A stretch of DNA of 64,000 nucleotides, from assembly GCF_029675105.1 (NCBI RefSeq), contig NZ_JAQQFV010000003.1:620001-684000 (forward strand), given 5' to 3'. The notes under the pieces are model-generated. The model was not told the DNA's origin, searched no databases, and saw nothing but the letters and a program-made list of their open reading frames with translations. Below are positions 26,618 to 35,255 of the stretch, piece after piece. This DNA comes from Nocardia anocheti (GTDB lineage: Bacteria > Actinomycetota > Actinomycetes > Mycobacteriales > Mycobacteriaceae). Each line of letters begins with the position of its first letter. Within the stretch, counting starts at the first letter, position 1. Made by a program: the position numbers and the translations under genes.

Positions 26618-27556
26618 ATGACAGTGTGTCCAGCGCCGCGCGGGATGGCGTGGATCCCGGGTGGGACCTTCCTGATGGGTTCGTCGGAGTTCTATCCCGA
26701 GGAGGCGCCGCCGCATCCGGTGGCCGTGGACGGTTTCTGGATCGACGATCACCCGGTGACCGTGGCCGAGTTCCGCCGCTTCGTGAAGGCGACCGGTCAT
26801 GTCACCTCGGCCGAGCGGCCGATCGATCCGGCGGACTTCCCCGAGGCCGACCCGGCCGCGCTCGTGCCGGGCGCGCTGGTGTTCCGGCAGACGAAAGGCC
26901 CGGTCGACCTGGACGACTGGCGGCAGTGGTGGAGCTATCTGCCCGGCGCGAACTGGCGTCATCCGAACGGCCCGGACAGCACCCTGGACGGGCGTCAGCA
27001 GCATCCGGTCACCCAGGTGGCCTACGCCGATGCCCTCGCCTACGCCGCCTGGGCGGGCAAGGATCTGCCGACCGAGGCCGAGTGGGAGTTCGCGGCGCGC
27101 GGCGGACTCGAGGCCGCGGTCTTCCCGTGGGGTGACGAGTTCCTGCCGAAGCGGCGTCGCATGGCCAATACCTGGCACGGCGAATTCCCCTGGCAGCACC
27201 TGCCCTCGGGCAAGGTCGACGCGACGCCCGGCACTACGCCGGTGCGCAGCTATCCGCCCAACGGGTACGGGCTCTACGACGTGGTCGGCAATGTCTGGGA
27301 GTGGACCAGCGACCACTACCGCGACCGCCACACCGACCCCGCCCCGCGCGCCTGCTGCGCTCCCCGCAATCCGCGCGTCGACACCGCGGACGCGCAGGAC
27401 GCCGACGTTCCGGAGCCGTTCCGGCGACGGGTCACCAAGGGCGGCTCGCATCTGTGCGCGCCGAACTATTGCTTCCGCTATCGACCGGCAGCCCGACAGG
27501 GCCAGTCCGCCGACACCGCGACGTGTCACCTCGGATTCCGGTGCGTGCTCCGGTGA
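26618..27556 (+). CDS. Formylglycine-generating enzyme (sulfatase-modifying factor)
   Basis: A 312-residue FGE-sulfatase-domain protein. The fold landmarks are all present: an N-terminal PGGTFLMGS, PVTQVAYADALAYAAWAG, LPTEAEWEFAARGG, NGYGLYDVVGNVWEW and the active-site KGGSHLCAPNYCFRYRP. Cys280 and Cys285 correspond to the copper-binding cysteine pair of Streptomyces FGE. FGE oxidises the cysteine of the C-x-P-x-R motif in sulfatases to formylglycine using O2 and Cu(I). There is no signal peptide, so it works in the cytosol before any export. The sulfatase 160 bp downstream carries the matching CSPTR motif and is the obvious client. Confidence 0.95.
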   Translation: MTVCPAPRGMAWIPGGTFLMGSSEFYPEEAPPHPVAVDGFWIDDHPVTVAEFRRFVKATGHVTSAERPIDPADFPEADPAALVPGALVFRQTKGPVDLDDWRQWWSYLPGANWRHPNGPDSTLDGRQQHPVTQVAYADALAYAAWAGKDLPTEAEWEFAARGGLEAAVFPWGDEFLPKRRRMANTWHGEFPWQHLPSGKVDATPGTTPVRSYPPNGYGLYDVVGNVWEWTSDHYRDRHTDPAPRACCAPRNPRVDTADAQDADVPEPFRRRVTKGGSHLCAPNYCFRYRPAARQGQSADTATCHLGFRCVLR

Positions 27557-27716
27557 GAGACCGGGCGAGCGCCCGAAAATCCCTGGTGCAAGGTCTCGAT
27601 CAGGTGCACGAACGTCGCGGCACCGCTGTTCGGCCGGGCCGAGGCGACTTAGCATGTACGGGCACGACCTGCGTTCTCCTCGAACGACAGAGCGAGACAG
27701 CGAAAGGCGGGCAACC

Positions 27717-30074
27717 GTGGCTGGGACGTTCCGTGGCGTGATCAATCTCGACATCCGTGATTCGGTGCCCGACTGGGCGCCCTACGCGGCGCCCACCGCG
27801 CCGGAGGGTGCGCCGAATGTCGTCTACGTTGTGCTCGACGACGTCGGGTTCGGTGCGCTGAGCTGCTACGGCGGACCCATCGACACCCCGAACATCGACC
27901 GGCTGGCCGAATCCGGTCTGCGCTACAGCCAATGGCACACCACCGCACTGTGTTCGCCCACCCGCTCGGCCCTGCTGACCGGCCGCAACCACACCACCAA
28001 CGGCATGGCGTGCATCAGCGAGGCGGCGGTCGGCTTCCCCAATGCCAACGGCCACATCCCCGCCGCCTGCGCCACGCTGCCGGAGATCCTGCTCGAGCAC
28101 GGCTACAGCACCGCCATGGTCGGCAAGTGGCATCTGTGCCCGGAGGACGAGTCGCATCTGGCGGCCACGCGCCGGAACTGGCCGCTGGGCCGTGGCTTCG
28201 AGCGGTTCTACGGGTTCCTCGGCGCCGAGACCAGCCAGTGGTATCCGGACCTCATCCACGACAACCATCCGGTCGAGCCGCCCTCGACACCCGAGCAGGG
28301 CTATCACTTCAGTGTCGACATCACCGACAAGGCGATCCAATACTTCGACGACGTCAAGGCGATCGTCCCCGAGCGGCCGGTCTTCCTCTACTACGCGCCG
28401 GGCTGCGCGCACGCGCCCCACCAGGCGCCGCCGGAGTGGATCGAGCGTTATCGCGGCCGGTTCGACGACGGCTACGAGGTGATGCGCGAGCGGATCCTCG
28501 CGCGCCAGATCGAACTCGGCCTGGTGCCGCCGAACACCGAACTGCCGCCGATCAATCCGATCGGCACCCCCGAGACCCGCAGCGGGCCCGACGGCGAACC
28601 GTTCCCCGCCCTGGACCGCACCCGGCCGTGGGCCGAACTCAGCGTCGACGAACAGCGCCTGTTCGCCCGGATGGCCGAGGCCTACGCCGGTTTCGTCGCG
28701 CACTTCGACGACCAACTCGGCAGGCTGCTCGACTATCTCGACGGCATCGGGCAGCTCGACAACACGATCTTCGTCGTGGTCTCCGACAACGGCGCCTCCG
28801 GCGAGGGCGGCCCGGACGGTTCGATCAACGAGAACAAATTCTTCAACAATGTCGCCGACGACATCGCCGAGAACCTGGCCATGATCGACGAGATCGGCGG
28901 CGTGCGCACCTACAACCACTATCCGAACGGGTGGGCGATGGCCTTCAACACCCCGTTCAAGATGTGGAAGCGGTACTCGTTCAACGGCGGTACCTGCGAT
29001 CCGTGCGTGATCTCCTGGCCCGCCGGGATCGCCTCGCGCGGTGAGGTGCGCCCGCAATACCACCACGCGGTCGACATCGTCGCCACCGTACTGGACTGCC
29101 TCGGCCTCGAGCTGCCCGAGACGGTCAAGGGACACACCCAGACCCCGCTGCAGGGTGTGAGCATGCGCTACAGCTTCGACGCCCCGGATGTCGCCTCCGC
29201 CAAACGCACCCAGTTCTATTCGATGCTGGGCACCCGGGGCATCTGGCACGACGGCTGGAAGGCGGTCACCACCCATCCGGCCATCAGCGGCTGGAGCGAT
29301 TTCGGGCGCGACACCTGGGAGCTGTACCACACCGACGTGGACCGGGCCGAGCTCGTCGACCTCGCCGAACGCGAACCCGAGCGCCTCGCCGAACTGATGG
29401 GCCTGTGGTTCTACGAGGCGGGCGTCAATCAGGCGTTCCCGCTCGACGATCGCTCCGCGCTCGAGATCCTGTCCACGCCACGCCCGCAGCCGACCGCGCC
29501 ACGCCATCGCTACGTCTATCACCCCGGCGGCTCGGAGGTGCCCGAGTCGGTGGCGGTGAACATCCGCAACCGGTCCTACTCGATCGGCGCTCTGGTCGAT
29601 CTGCCCGCGCCCGGCGCGCAGGGTGTGTTGTTCTCGCACGGTGGCCGTTTCGGTGGGCACGCGCTGTTCGTGCGCGACAACCGGCTGCACTACGTCTACA
29701 ACTTCCTCGGCTCGAGTCATCAGCTGGTCACGGCCACCGAGGAGCTGCCGACCGGCGAGAATGTCATCCTGGCCGCGTCGTTCGACAAGGACGGGGAGGA
29801 CTCCCCGGGCGTGGCCACCGGCATCCTGAGCCTGTTCCACGGTGACCACAAGGTCGGCGAGGGACGCATCAAGACCCAGCCGGGCAAGTTCACCCTGGCC
29901 GGGGAGGGCCTCAACGCCGGGCGCGACGGCGGCGATCCGGTCACCGACCTGTATCCGGGGCAGGCACCGTGGGCGTTCACCGGCGGGACCCTGCACCGGG
30001 TCGCGGTGGATGTCAGCGGGGAGCCCTATGTCGATCTCGAGCGGGAAGCCGAGGCGATGCTCGCCAGGGAGTGA
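27717..30074 (+). CDS. Arylsulfatase (type I, FGE-dependent)
   Basis: About 785 residues with an alkaline-phosphatase-like sulfatase fold. The metal-binding Asp pair is in VVLDDVGFG, and the substrate of FGE is Cys79 in LCSPTRSALLTGR, the site of formylglycine. Further family marks include MVGKWHL and the C-terminal substrate region. It hydrolyses sulfate esters; the specific ester is unknown. No signal peptide is present, so it acts in the cytoplasm unless exported by an unusual route. GTG 27717 is preferred, following GAAAGGCGGGCAACC; an in-frame ATG at 27654 would add 21 residues. Its length exceeds simple arylsulfatases and fits the larger actinobacterial AtsA-like group. Confidence 0.92.
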   Translation: MAGTFRGVINLDIRDSVPDWAPYAAPTAPEGAPNVVYVVLDDVGFGALSCYGGPIDTPNIDRLAESGLRYSQWHTTALCSPTRSALLTGRNHTTNGMACISEAAVGFPNANGHIPAACATLPEILLEHGYSTAMVGKWHLCPEDESHLAATRRNWPLGRGFERFYGFLGAETSQWYPDLIHDNHPVEPPSTPEQGYHFSVDITDKAIQYFDDVKAIVPERPVFLYYAPGCAHAPHQAPPEWIERYRGRFDDGYEVMRERILARQIELGLVPPNTELPPINPIGTPETRSGPDGEPFPALDRTRPWAELSVDEQRLFARMAEAYAGFVAHFDDQLGRLLDYLDGIGQLDNTIFVVVSDNGASGEGGPDGSINENKFFNNVADDIAENLAMIDEIGGVRTYNHYPNGWAMAFNTPFKMWKRYSFNGGTCDPCVISWPAGIASRGEVRPQYHHAVDIVATVLDCLGLELPETVKGHTQTPLQGVSMRYSFDAPDVASAKRTQFYSMLGTRGIWHDGWKAVTTHPAISGWSDFGRDTWELYHTDVDRAELVDLAEREPERLAELMGLWFYEAGVNQAFPLDDRSALEILSTPRPQPTAPRHRYVYHPGGSEVPESVAVNIRNRSYSIGALVDLPAPGAQGVLFSHGGRFGGHALFVRDNRLHYVYNFLGSSHQLVTATEELPTGENVILAASFDKDGEDSPGVATGILSLFHGDHKVGEGRIKTQPGKFTLAGEGLNAGRDGGDPVTDLYPGQAPWAFTGGTLHRVAVDVSGEPYVDLEREAEAMLARE

Positions 30075-30081
30075 GGCACGC

Positions 30082-31026
30082 TCACGCGACCGGGCCGTCG
30101 TCGAAGACCACGGTCCAGTCGCGGCGCATGCTCACCGTGGTCCAGCCCGCGCGCTCGGCGTGCGCGAGCGCGTCCTCGGCACCGGCCTCGTAGGCGAATT
30201 CGCGGTCGGCGTCGTCGTGGTGGACGAGCAGGCGCAGGGCCGGGGAGCCGGTGATCTCGGAGAACACCATCATGGGGACATCCCCGTTGGAGTTGCCGAC
30301 CGACAGGATCGGGCGCCTGCCGATGCGGCTCCAGATGCGCACCGGCTTCTCCGGTCCGTCGTCGAAGAACTCCATCGCCGACTTGTAGAGCAGTTCCGAA
30401 CGGCCCGAGTCCGAGCGGTAGGTGAGGCCGAGGGAACTGCCGATGATCCGCTCGGGCGGTACGCCGTAGAGGGTGTCGGCGACCGGGCGCATGAAGTCGC
30501 GATCGCCGCCGGAGGCGATGTAGTTGGTGAAGCCGTGCGCGGCGAGGAACCGCAGGAGCTCGGCCATCGGCGCGAAACCGCACGCGCGGTAGGGGCGGGC
30601 CAGGCTGGGATGCTCGGTGGTCCGGAAGAATCCGCTGACGCGCTGCTGGTATTCCTCCACGCTGATGTCACCGAAGGCGCGACTCACCCCGTCCATCAGC
30701 ACCGCCAGGTCGGTGCCGTCGCCGCGATAGTGCTTGATCAGCGCCTCGTTGAGCCAGGTCGGGTCGCCCTCATACGCCGCCTGCCAGGGCTGACGGGTCC
30801 GCAACGACGCGTCGTGCTGGGCCATTTCGCGCAAGCGCGCGAGGGTGAAGTCGAGCTGGGGTTGCATCGGTTTCTCGCACCACAGGGTGCCGTCGTTGTC
30901 GAAGACCGCCACCCGCGCCTCGGGCGGGACGTAGCCGGAGCCGTCACGGTCGGTCACCCGATCGACGAACTCCTCGACGGCGGCGCGCGTGTCGCTCTCG
31001 GTCCAGGAACTCAGCTGCGCCGTCAT
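30082..31026 (-). CDS. HAD superfamily phosphatase
   Basis: A 314-residue haloacid dehalogenase-type hydrolase. Motif I is FDNDGTLW (Asp43 nucleophile, Asp45 acid/base), motif II is in YIASGGDRDF (SGG), and motif IV is in LSVGNSNGDVPMM. This layout with a helical cap resembles phosphoserine-phosphatase-like (SerB-type) phosphomonoesterases. The substrate is unknown. It is convergent with the sulfatase gene across 7 bp, so the two transcripts must terminate within or against each other. It starts at ATG 31026; the lmeA terminator hairpin lies just upstream. Confidence 0.83.
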   Translation of the reverse strand: MTAQLSSWTESDTRAAVEEFVDRVTDRDGSGYVPPEARVAVFDNDGTLWCEKPMQPQLDFTLARLREMAQHDASLRTRQPWQAAYEGDPTWLNEALIKHYRGDGTDLAVLMDGVSRAFGDISVEEYQQRVSGFFRTTEHPSLARPYRACGFAPMAELLRFLAAHGFTNYIASGGDRDFMRPVADTLYGVPPERIIGSSLGLTYRSDSGRSELLYKSAMEFFDDGPEKPVRIWSRIGRRPILSVGNSNGDVPMMVFSEITGSPALRLLVHHDDADREFAYEAGAEDALAHAERAGWTTVSMRRDWTVVFDDGPVA

Positions 31027-31087
31027 CCCCGTGCCTCCGTCCGCTCGGTGCGTCTCCCTCCAGCAAACCCGATCCCGGCAGCGCGCG

Positions 31088-31108
31088 GATCACCCGGTTC
31101 GGGTGATC
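31088..31108 (-). terminator. Hairpin terminator after the LmeA gene
   Basis: GATCACCCG-GTT-CGGGTGATC is a perfect 9-bp stem with a 3-nt loop, 8 bp beyond the lmeA stop on its strand. It separates lmeA from the HAD gene, which starts at 31026 on the same strand. Confidence 0.6.
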
Positions 31109-31116
31109 GGCCGGGG

Positions 31117-31812
31117 TCAGGGTGCGTCGGCGAAGGGGACGTCGTGGGCGGTGGCGGTGACGTGCAGGCCGTCGGCACCCGGCTGGATATCGGTGAGGCG
31201 CGCGCCCAGCGGCAGTTGCCGCAGCGGCACGGTGAAGGTCAGCACGCTGCGCAGCAAGCTCAGCGGGATCGTCGGACCGCCCACTGTGGACTGGGCCGAG
31301 ACCGGGGTGACCTCGATGCCGTCCTCGGCCGGGGCGACGGTGACCACCACGATCGCGGGGATCGACAGGCCCTGCACGGGGAAGGTCCCGGTGACCCGGA
31401 GTCCGTCGGGGCCCGGAGCCACCGATTCCACGCCCTCGGGCGCGAAGCCTCGCACGCTGTCGTAGGGCACCACGGCCGTGGCCGTCGCGGTGGCGGCGAT
31501 CAGGTTCTCGGTGCGGCGGTCGAGCAGGTCCGACAGCGGTGCCGCCACGTCGGTGAGCCGGACATCGAGGTCGTGGACGGTGATGTCCTCGCCGGTCCAG
31601 TCGCCGACCCGGATGTCGATCTCGGGGTAGTGCCCGTCGAGAGCCTGGGTCAGGAACGGGAAACCGCCGATCGACACCCCCGGGGCCCGGGGCAGATCGT
31701 AGGCCGCGGCGACCCGCCTGCCGATCTCGTTCTGCGCCACCACCACCGCCACCCGGTCCCCCACGACCAGCGCCACCGCCAGCACGACGATCAGTATCAG
31801 CACCGCGCGCAT
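31117..31812 (-). CDS. LmeA-like phospholipid-binding protein (DUF2993)
   Basis: A 231-residue exported or membrane-anchored protein: one N-terminal hydrophobic segment (about residues 4-20, LILIVVLAVALVVGDRVA) followed by a DUF2993 domain containing VSIGGFPFLTQALDGHYPEIDI. The family includes mycobacterial LmeA, a periplasmic phospholipid-binding protein needed for lipomannan maturation. That role is family knowledge and is not shown here. It is followed closely by a hairpin terminator and lies beside the CsbD gene, in the stretch where SigF-like promoters begin. Confidence 0.75.
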   Translation of the reverse strand: MRAVLILIVVLAVALVVGDRVAVVVAQNEIGRRVAAAYDLPRAPGVSIGGFPFLTQALDGHYPEIDIRVGDWTGEDITVHDLDVRLTDVAAPLSDLLDRRTENLIAATATATAVVPYDSVRGFAPEGVESVAPGPDGLRVTGTFPVQGLSIPAIVVVTVAPAEDGIEVTPVSAQSTVGGPTIPLSLLRSVLTFTVPLRQLPLGARLTDIQPGADGLHVTATAHDVPFADAP

Positions 31813-31893
31813 GCGCTCACCTGCTCGGCCATCCCACCATCATGCGGGGAAACCGCGCGCGGCACCGCCAGGACCGCCCGCGCGGGTCCGGCT

Positions 31894-31918
31894 GTTTGCG
31901 ATATGCGGACCCGGGTAT
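31894..31918 (+). promoter_or_regulatory. SigF-type promoter for csbD
   Basis: GTTT (31894-31897), a 15-bp spacer and GGGTAT (31913-31918) match the SigF/SigB consensus of mycobacteria and relatives exactly. It lies 75 bp before the CsbD start. Confidence 0.75.
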
Positions 31919-31993
31919 CGCCCTGAATGGGTCCCCAGGACGGCCCAACGGCCACGAGATGGTCGAGCGAACTGTCTGAAAGGAATTGCCACG

Positions 31994-32167
31994 ATGAGCT
32001 TGGCTGACAAGGCGAAGAACAAGGCCGAGGAACTGGCAGGCAAGGCCAAGGAAGCGACGGGTAAGGCCACCGACGACCGGGACCTGGAGCAGGAAGGCCG
32101 CGTCGATCAGACCAAATCGGATCTGAAGAACGCGGGCGAGAAGGTCAAGGACGCCTTCCGCGACTGA
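31994..32167 (+). CDS. CsbD family stress protein
   Basis: A 57-residue, highly charged protein of the CsbD family (MSLADKAKNKAEELAGKAKE...), with Lys/Ala/Glu-rich amphipathic repeats and no hydrophobic core typical of globular enzymes. CsbD proteins are general-stress proteins of unknown mechanism and are SigB-dependent in Bacillus. ATG 31994 follows GAAAGGAATTGCC. A perfect SigF-type promoter lies 75 bp upstream and a strong hairpin terminator follows, so it is a single-gene unit. Confidence 0.88.
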   Translation: MSLADKAKNKAEELAGKAKEATGKATDDRDLEQEGRVDQTKSDLKNAGEKVKDAFRD

Positions 32168-32174
32168 CCGCAGA

Positions 32175-32208
32175 CGCCGGGGGCCGTCCCGCTGGGCGGC
32201 CCCCGGCG
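32175..32208 (+). terminator. Strong hairpin terminator after csbD
   Basis: CGCCGGGGGCCG pairs with CGGCCCCCGGCG in a 12-bp perfect stem; the inner bases TCC/GGG extend it around a 4-nt loop. It begins 8 bp past the csbD stop. Confidence 0.65.
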
Positions 32209-32218
32209 GCCGCCGCCC

Positions 32219-32243
32219 GATTGACGCCGCGCCGAGCGGGTAT
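32219..32243 (+). promoter_or_regulatory. SigF-like promoter for the DUF6328-UsfY pair
   Basis: GATT (32219-32222), a 15-bp spacer and a perfect GGGTAT (32238-32243), 57 bp before the ATG at 32301. The -35 element differs from GTTT at one base. Confidence 0.5.
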
Positions 32244-32300
32244 CGCCCGGTGAGGCGGCCCGGTTGCCGGGGCGTCGGGCAGTGGGCAGGAGGACACCTG

Positions 32301-32789
32301 ATGGACGACTCGTCCTGGAACCTCGATGCTCGGGGCGAGACCGAGACCCAGCGGCTCGACCGCAACTGGGCCTCGCTGCTGCAGGAGTTGCGCGTCGTCC
32401 AGACCGGCGTCCAGCTGCTCACCGGTTTCCTGATGGTGCTGCCCTTCCAGCCGCAATTCGCCACCACCACGGTGCCGATCAAGGTGCTCTATCTGGTGGT
32501 GGTCGCCGCGTCCATCGGGGCGACCGTGCTGCTGGTGGCTCCGGTGGCGGCACACCGACTGTTGTTCCGGCGGCACCGCATCGCCTGGCTGGTGGCCTCC
32601 ACCCACCGCGTCGCGATCGGCGGGGTGATCCTGCTGGGGGTCGCGCTGGTCGGCGTCGCGGTGCTGCTGTTCGGCATCGTGGCGGGCACCATCGCCGCCA
32701 TCGTCGCGGGCATCGTGTTCACCGCGCTGTTCCTCGGCACCTGGCTGATCTGGCCGCTGCACGAACGCGGGCGTTCCCCCGACCGCTGA
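32301..32789 (+). CDS. DUF6328 family membrane protein
   Basis: A 162-residue protein. The cytoplasmic N-terminus contains the family-like ETETQRLDRNWASLLQELRV, followed by four hydrophobic helices in two pairs (about residues 42-85 and 105-150). DUF6328 proteins have no known function and occur mainly in actinobacteria. AGGAGG lies 7 bp before the ATG at 32301. The UsfY-like gene follows 31 bp later on the same strand, suggesting a two-gene unit from the SigF-like promoter at 32219-32243. Confidence 0.8.
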   Translation: MDDSSWNLDARGETETQRLDRNWASLLQELRVVQTGVQLLTGFLMVLPFQPQFATTTVPIKVLYLVVVAASIGATVLLVAPVAAHRLLFRRHRIAWLVASTHRVAIGGVILLGVALVGVAVLLFGIVAGTIAAIVAGIVFTALFLGTWLIWPLHERGRSPDR

Positions 32790-32820
32790 CCGACGTATCC
32801 GATCCGGAAAGGACCCTGCG

Positions 32821-33123
32821 ATGAGCACTCCGGAATATCCGCATCCGCACGATTTCCCCGACGACGAGCGCACCACGCGCTCACACGCGGGCGAATCCAT
32901 CGAGGACACCCGCAACTGGCCCGGCCTGATCCTGATCGGCCTCGGACTGGTGCTGGTCGGGCTCACCCTCACCGCGGCGGGCTACGGCTTCGCGGGCTGG
33001 GCCGCCATCGCGGGCGTGCTGTGCGCGCTCTGCCTGGTCGGCGGCACCGTCATCGTGGTCGCCGAGCATCGGCGGGTCAAGGCGGCCGAGGGGCTGGACC
33101 TGACCGATCAGCGCGGGCACTGA
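32821..33123 (+). CDS. usfY: UsfY-like small membrane protein
   Basis: A 100-residue protein. The N-terminal cytoplasmic part contains ERTTRSHAGESIEDTRNWPG, and two membrane helices follow (about 38-57 and 62-82), ending in an EHRRVK segment. The RTTR-HAGES...NWPG and EHRR features resemble mycobacterial UsfY, encoded next to rsbW-sigF and expressed under SigF. No enzymatic role is known. GAAAGGA precedes ATG 32821. The resemblance is from memory of the family, so the symbol is tentative. It ends 6 bp before the convergent YbdK-type ligase gene. Confidence 0.6.
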   Translation: MSTPEYPHPHDFPDDERTTRSHAGESIEDTRNWPGLILIGLGLVLVGLTLTAAGYGFAGWAAIAGVLCALCLVGGTVIVVAEHRRVKAAEGLDLTDQRGH

Positions 33124-33129
33124 GCCCGT

Positions 33130-34227
33130 TCACCCCTCCAGGGTCGCCCTGGCCAGTTCGGCCACCACATCGGCGACCTCGTCGCGTTCACGCAGCGCCC
33201 GCACCTGCCTGCGCGCACCGTTGCCCCGCGCGAGCAGCGCGGCGATCGCCTCGGTGACGAAGGTGTGATCGCCGCATTCGCGCAGCACGGGCTCGATGTG
33301 GGCGACGAGCTGGGCCAGCAGGTTCTCCTGCGGGACCACCCGGCCGTCGGCCAGATCGAGCCCGTTGCCGTCGAGCCCGAAGCGCGCGGCATTCCAGTAC
33401 GCTGCCCGCAGCAGCTCCCCGGACACGGCGGGGCCGGTGTCTCCGCGTTCGATCGCACGCAACGCGACGCCGACGATTCCCCTGATCAGGGCCGCCAGCA
33501 GCGCGGATTCCGCGGCGGTGGCGGGAACGTCGCTGACCCGGATCTCCACGGTGGGGAACGACTCCGAGGGCCGCACATCCCAATAGACCATCTTGTTGTC
33601 GAGAATGCTGCCGCCCGCGCGCATCATGGCCACGATCGACTCGTAGTCCGCCAGCGAGGCGAAGTACGGCGGCGGGCCCGCGCTCGGCCAGCGCCGCCAC
33701 AGGATGCTGCGCCAGCTCGCGTACCCGGTCTCGCTGCCCCGGTAGATCGCGGAATTGGCGGTGACGGCCAGCAGCACCGGCAGCCAGGGCCGGACGTGAT
33801 TGCCCACCAGCACCGCGGTCTCGCGGTCCGGGACGCCGACGTGCACGTGGCACCCGCACAGGCCCTGTTCGTGCGCGATCATCCCGAAGGTGTGCGCGAT
33901 GCGCTGGTAGCGGTCGGTGTCGGTCACCGGGTAGCCCTCGGGCACCGTAGGTGGCACGGCCACCGCGAGCAGGTGCACGCCGTGGTCGATCGCGCACTGG
34001 GCCACCCGGCGCCGGGACAACCGCAGTTGGGCGAGCAGTTCACCGAGGTCGGAGTGCACGTCACTGCTGGTTTCGACCTGGCAGCTGGTGAGTTCGAGTT
34101 GCAGGTCGATCCCGGCCTCGCGGGCCGCGGCGGCCACCTCGGTGTTCTTGGGGGCCGGTGCCCCGGTCACGGGGTCGGTCAGCAGGAATTCCTCTTCGAC
34201 ACCGACCGTGAGTGCGTGTTCGCCCAC
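33130..34227 (-). CDS. YbdK-type carboxylate-amine ligase (GCS2 family)
   Basis: A 365-residue ATP-dependent ligase of the glutamate-cysteine ligase type 2 family. Landmarks are VGVEEEFLL near the start, ELTSCQVET, CGCHVHVGV (metal/nucleotide region) and TVEIRVSDVPAT. YbdK proteins have weak gamma-glutamylcysteine synthetase activity in vitro, but actinobacteria make mycothiol, so another amine or amino-acid substrate is likely. A SigF-like promoter on its strand lies 44 bp upstream. The gene is divergent from the methyltransferase-CDGSH-oxygenase operon. Confidence 0.85.
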   Translation of the reverse strand: MGEHALTVGVEEEFLLTDPVTGAPAPKNTEVAAAAREAGIDLQLELTSCQVETSSDVHSDLGELLAQLRLSRRRVAQCAIDHGVHLLAVAVPPTVPEGYPVTDTDRYQRIAHTFGMIAHEQGLCGCHVHVGVPDRETAVLVGNHVRPWLPVLLAVTANSAIYRGSETGYASWRSILWRRWPSAGPPPYFASLADYESIVAMMRAGGSILDNKMVYWDVRPSESFPTVEIRVSDVPATAAESALLAALIRGIVGVALRAIERGDTGPAVSGELLRAAYWNAARFGLDGNGLDLADGRVVPQENLLAQLVAHIEPVLRECGDHTFVTEAIAALLARGNGARRQVRALRERDEVADVVAELARATLEG

Positions 34228-34270
34228 CGACCCGCTCCTTCACCCGAGGTCCGACGCTGTGCCCGGGTAA

Positions 34271-34294
34271 ATACCCCGGTGTCCCGACCGAAAC
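34271..34294 (-). promoter_or_regulatory. SigF-like promoter for the YbdK-type ligase
   Basis: On the minus strand, GTTT (34294-34291), a 14-bp spacer and GGGTAT (34276-34271) lie 44 bp before the ATG at 34227. The spacer is one base short of the usual 15. The core sits in a near-palindrome CCGGGTAAATACCCCGG. Confidence 0.5.
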
Positions 34295-34378
34295 CGGGCG
34301 CGCTGATTACACCCGCGCAGTGGGGGCAATCGGTCTCCAGCACCACTTCCTCGCCCGCCCGGATGACAGGACACTGCC

Positions 34379-35053
34379 ATGCGTCTGCTCAGAGCTCCCG
34401 GTGTGTACCGCCCCCAGGCCGACAGTTGGCTGCTGTGTCGCGCGCTGCACGATCTGCCCCGGATCTCCGGCGCACGGGTGCTCGACGCCTGCGCGGGCAC
34501 CGGGGTGGCGACCCTCGCCGCCGCGGCGGCGGGCGCGGGCAGCCTGACCGCCATCGACCTGTCCTGGCCCGCGCTCGTGTCGACCTGGCTGAACTGCCGC
34601 CTGCGCGGGGTCGCGGTGGAGGTGCTGCACGGCGATTTCAGTGCCGCGCTGCGGCTGCCGCGCTTCGACCTGGTGGTGGCCAACCCGCCCTACGTGCCCG
34701 CCGCCACGGCCAGCGGGCAGGGCGCGGCGCTGGCCTGGGACGCCGGTCCGGACGGGCGCAGCGTGCTCGACCGGCTGTGCCACACGCTGCCCGATCTGCT
34801 CACCGACCACGGCTGCGGCCTGATCGTGCACTCGGCGATCAACGACGCCGACCGCAGTCTGTGCCAGTTGCGGGAGCGTGGCGTCGAGGCGCAGGTGGTC
34901 GACGGGGGGACGGTGCCGTTCGGGCCGGTCATGCGGTCGCGGGCGCGATGGCTGGCCGACCGCGGCCATATCCGGCCCGGTCAGGACGAGGAGGAATTGG
35001 TGGTGATCCGCGTTGACCGCACAGCGTCTCCCGTCGTCGGCGAACGGCACTGA
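34379..35053 (+). CDS. HemK2/PrmC-like class I methyltransferase
   Basis: A 224-residue SAM-dependent methyltransferase. The SAM site is VLDACAGTGVATLA (residues 34-47), and the catalytic NPPY tetrapeptide (102-105, ANPPYVPA), typical of enzymes methylating glutamine, adenine or guanine amino groups, is intact. Release-factor methyltransferases (PrmC) and Mtq2/HemK2 have this motif, but this protein lacks the N-terminal helical PrmC domain, so it is HemK2-like. The target is unknown. It overlaps the CDGSH gene by 41 bp and so belongs to a three-gene unit with the haem-oxygenase-like protein. Confidence 0.82.
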   Translation: MRLLRAPGVYRPQADSWLLCRALHDLPRISGARVLDACAGTGVATLAAAAAGAGSLTAIDLSWPALVSTWLNCRLRGVAVEVLHGDFSAALRLPRFDLVVANPPYVPAATASGQGAALAWDAGPDGRSVLDRLCHTLPDLLTDHGCGLIVHSAINDADRSLCQLRERGVEAQVVDGGTVPFGPVMRSRARWLADRGHIRPGQDEEELVVIRVDRTASPVVGERH

Positions 35054-35255
35054 ACCGCGCCGTGTCGTGCTCGTCGACGGCGGACCGGCCCTGATCGATG
35101 GTCCCGTCGACCTGGTGACCGCCGACGGCGAGGTGATCCACTGCGACCGCTTCCGGGTCGCCCTGTGCCTGTGCCGCCGCTCTTCGATCTATCCCCTGTG
35201 CGACACCAGTCACCGCCGCAGGCAGCGCGGCGCACGCCCCGACGAGGCGCGATGA
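35013..35255 (+). CDS. CDGSH iron-sulfur domain protein
   Basis: An 80-residue protein with the [2Fe-2S] 3Cys-1His motif: Cys52, Cys54, Cys63 and His67 in LCLCRRSSIYPLCDTSHR, where CDTSH replaces the canonical CDGSH. The Cys3His cluster is redox-active and can transfer electrons or clusters. The gene overlaps the methyltransferase and its stop overlaps the next start as ATGA. The TTG at 35013 is uncertain; a start at GTG near 35061 would shorten the N-terminus and remove the overlap with the methyltransferase, but keeps the motif. Confidence 0.82.
   Translation: MTAQRLPSSANGTEPRRVVLVDGGPALIDGPVDLVTADGEVIHCDRFRVALCLCRRSSIYPLCDTSHRRRQRGARPDEAR

Noticed and set aside
24176..27754. A very long minus-strand open frame (about 1192 codons)
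   Set aside because: It is antisense to the GST, propeller and FGE genes, lacks motifs and reflects G+C-rich codon bias.
27600..29996. A 798-codon minus-strand open frame
   Set aside because: It is antisense to the intact sulfatase and has no recognisable domain.
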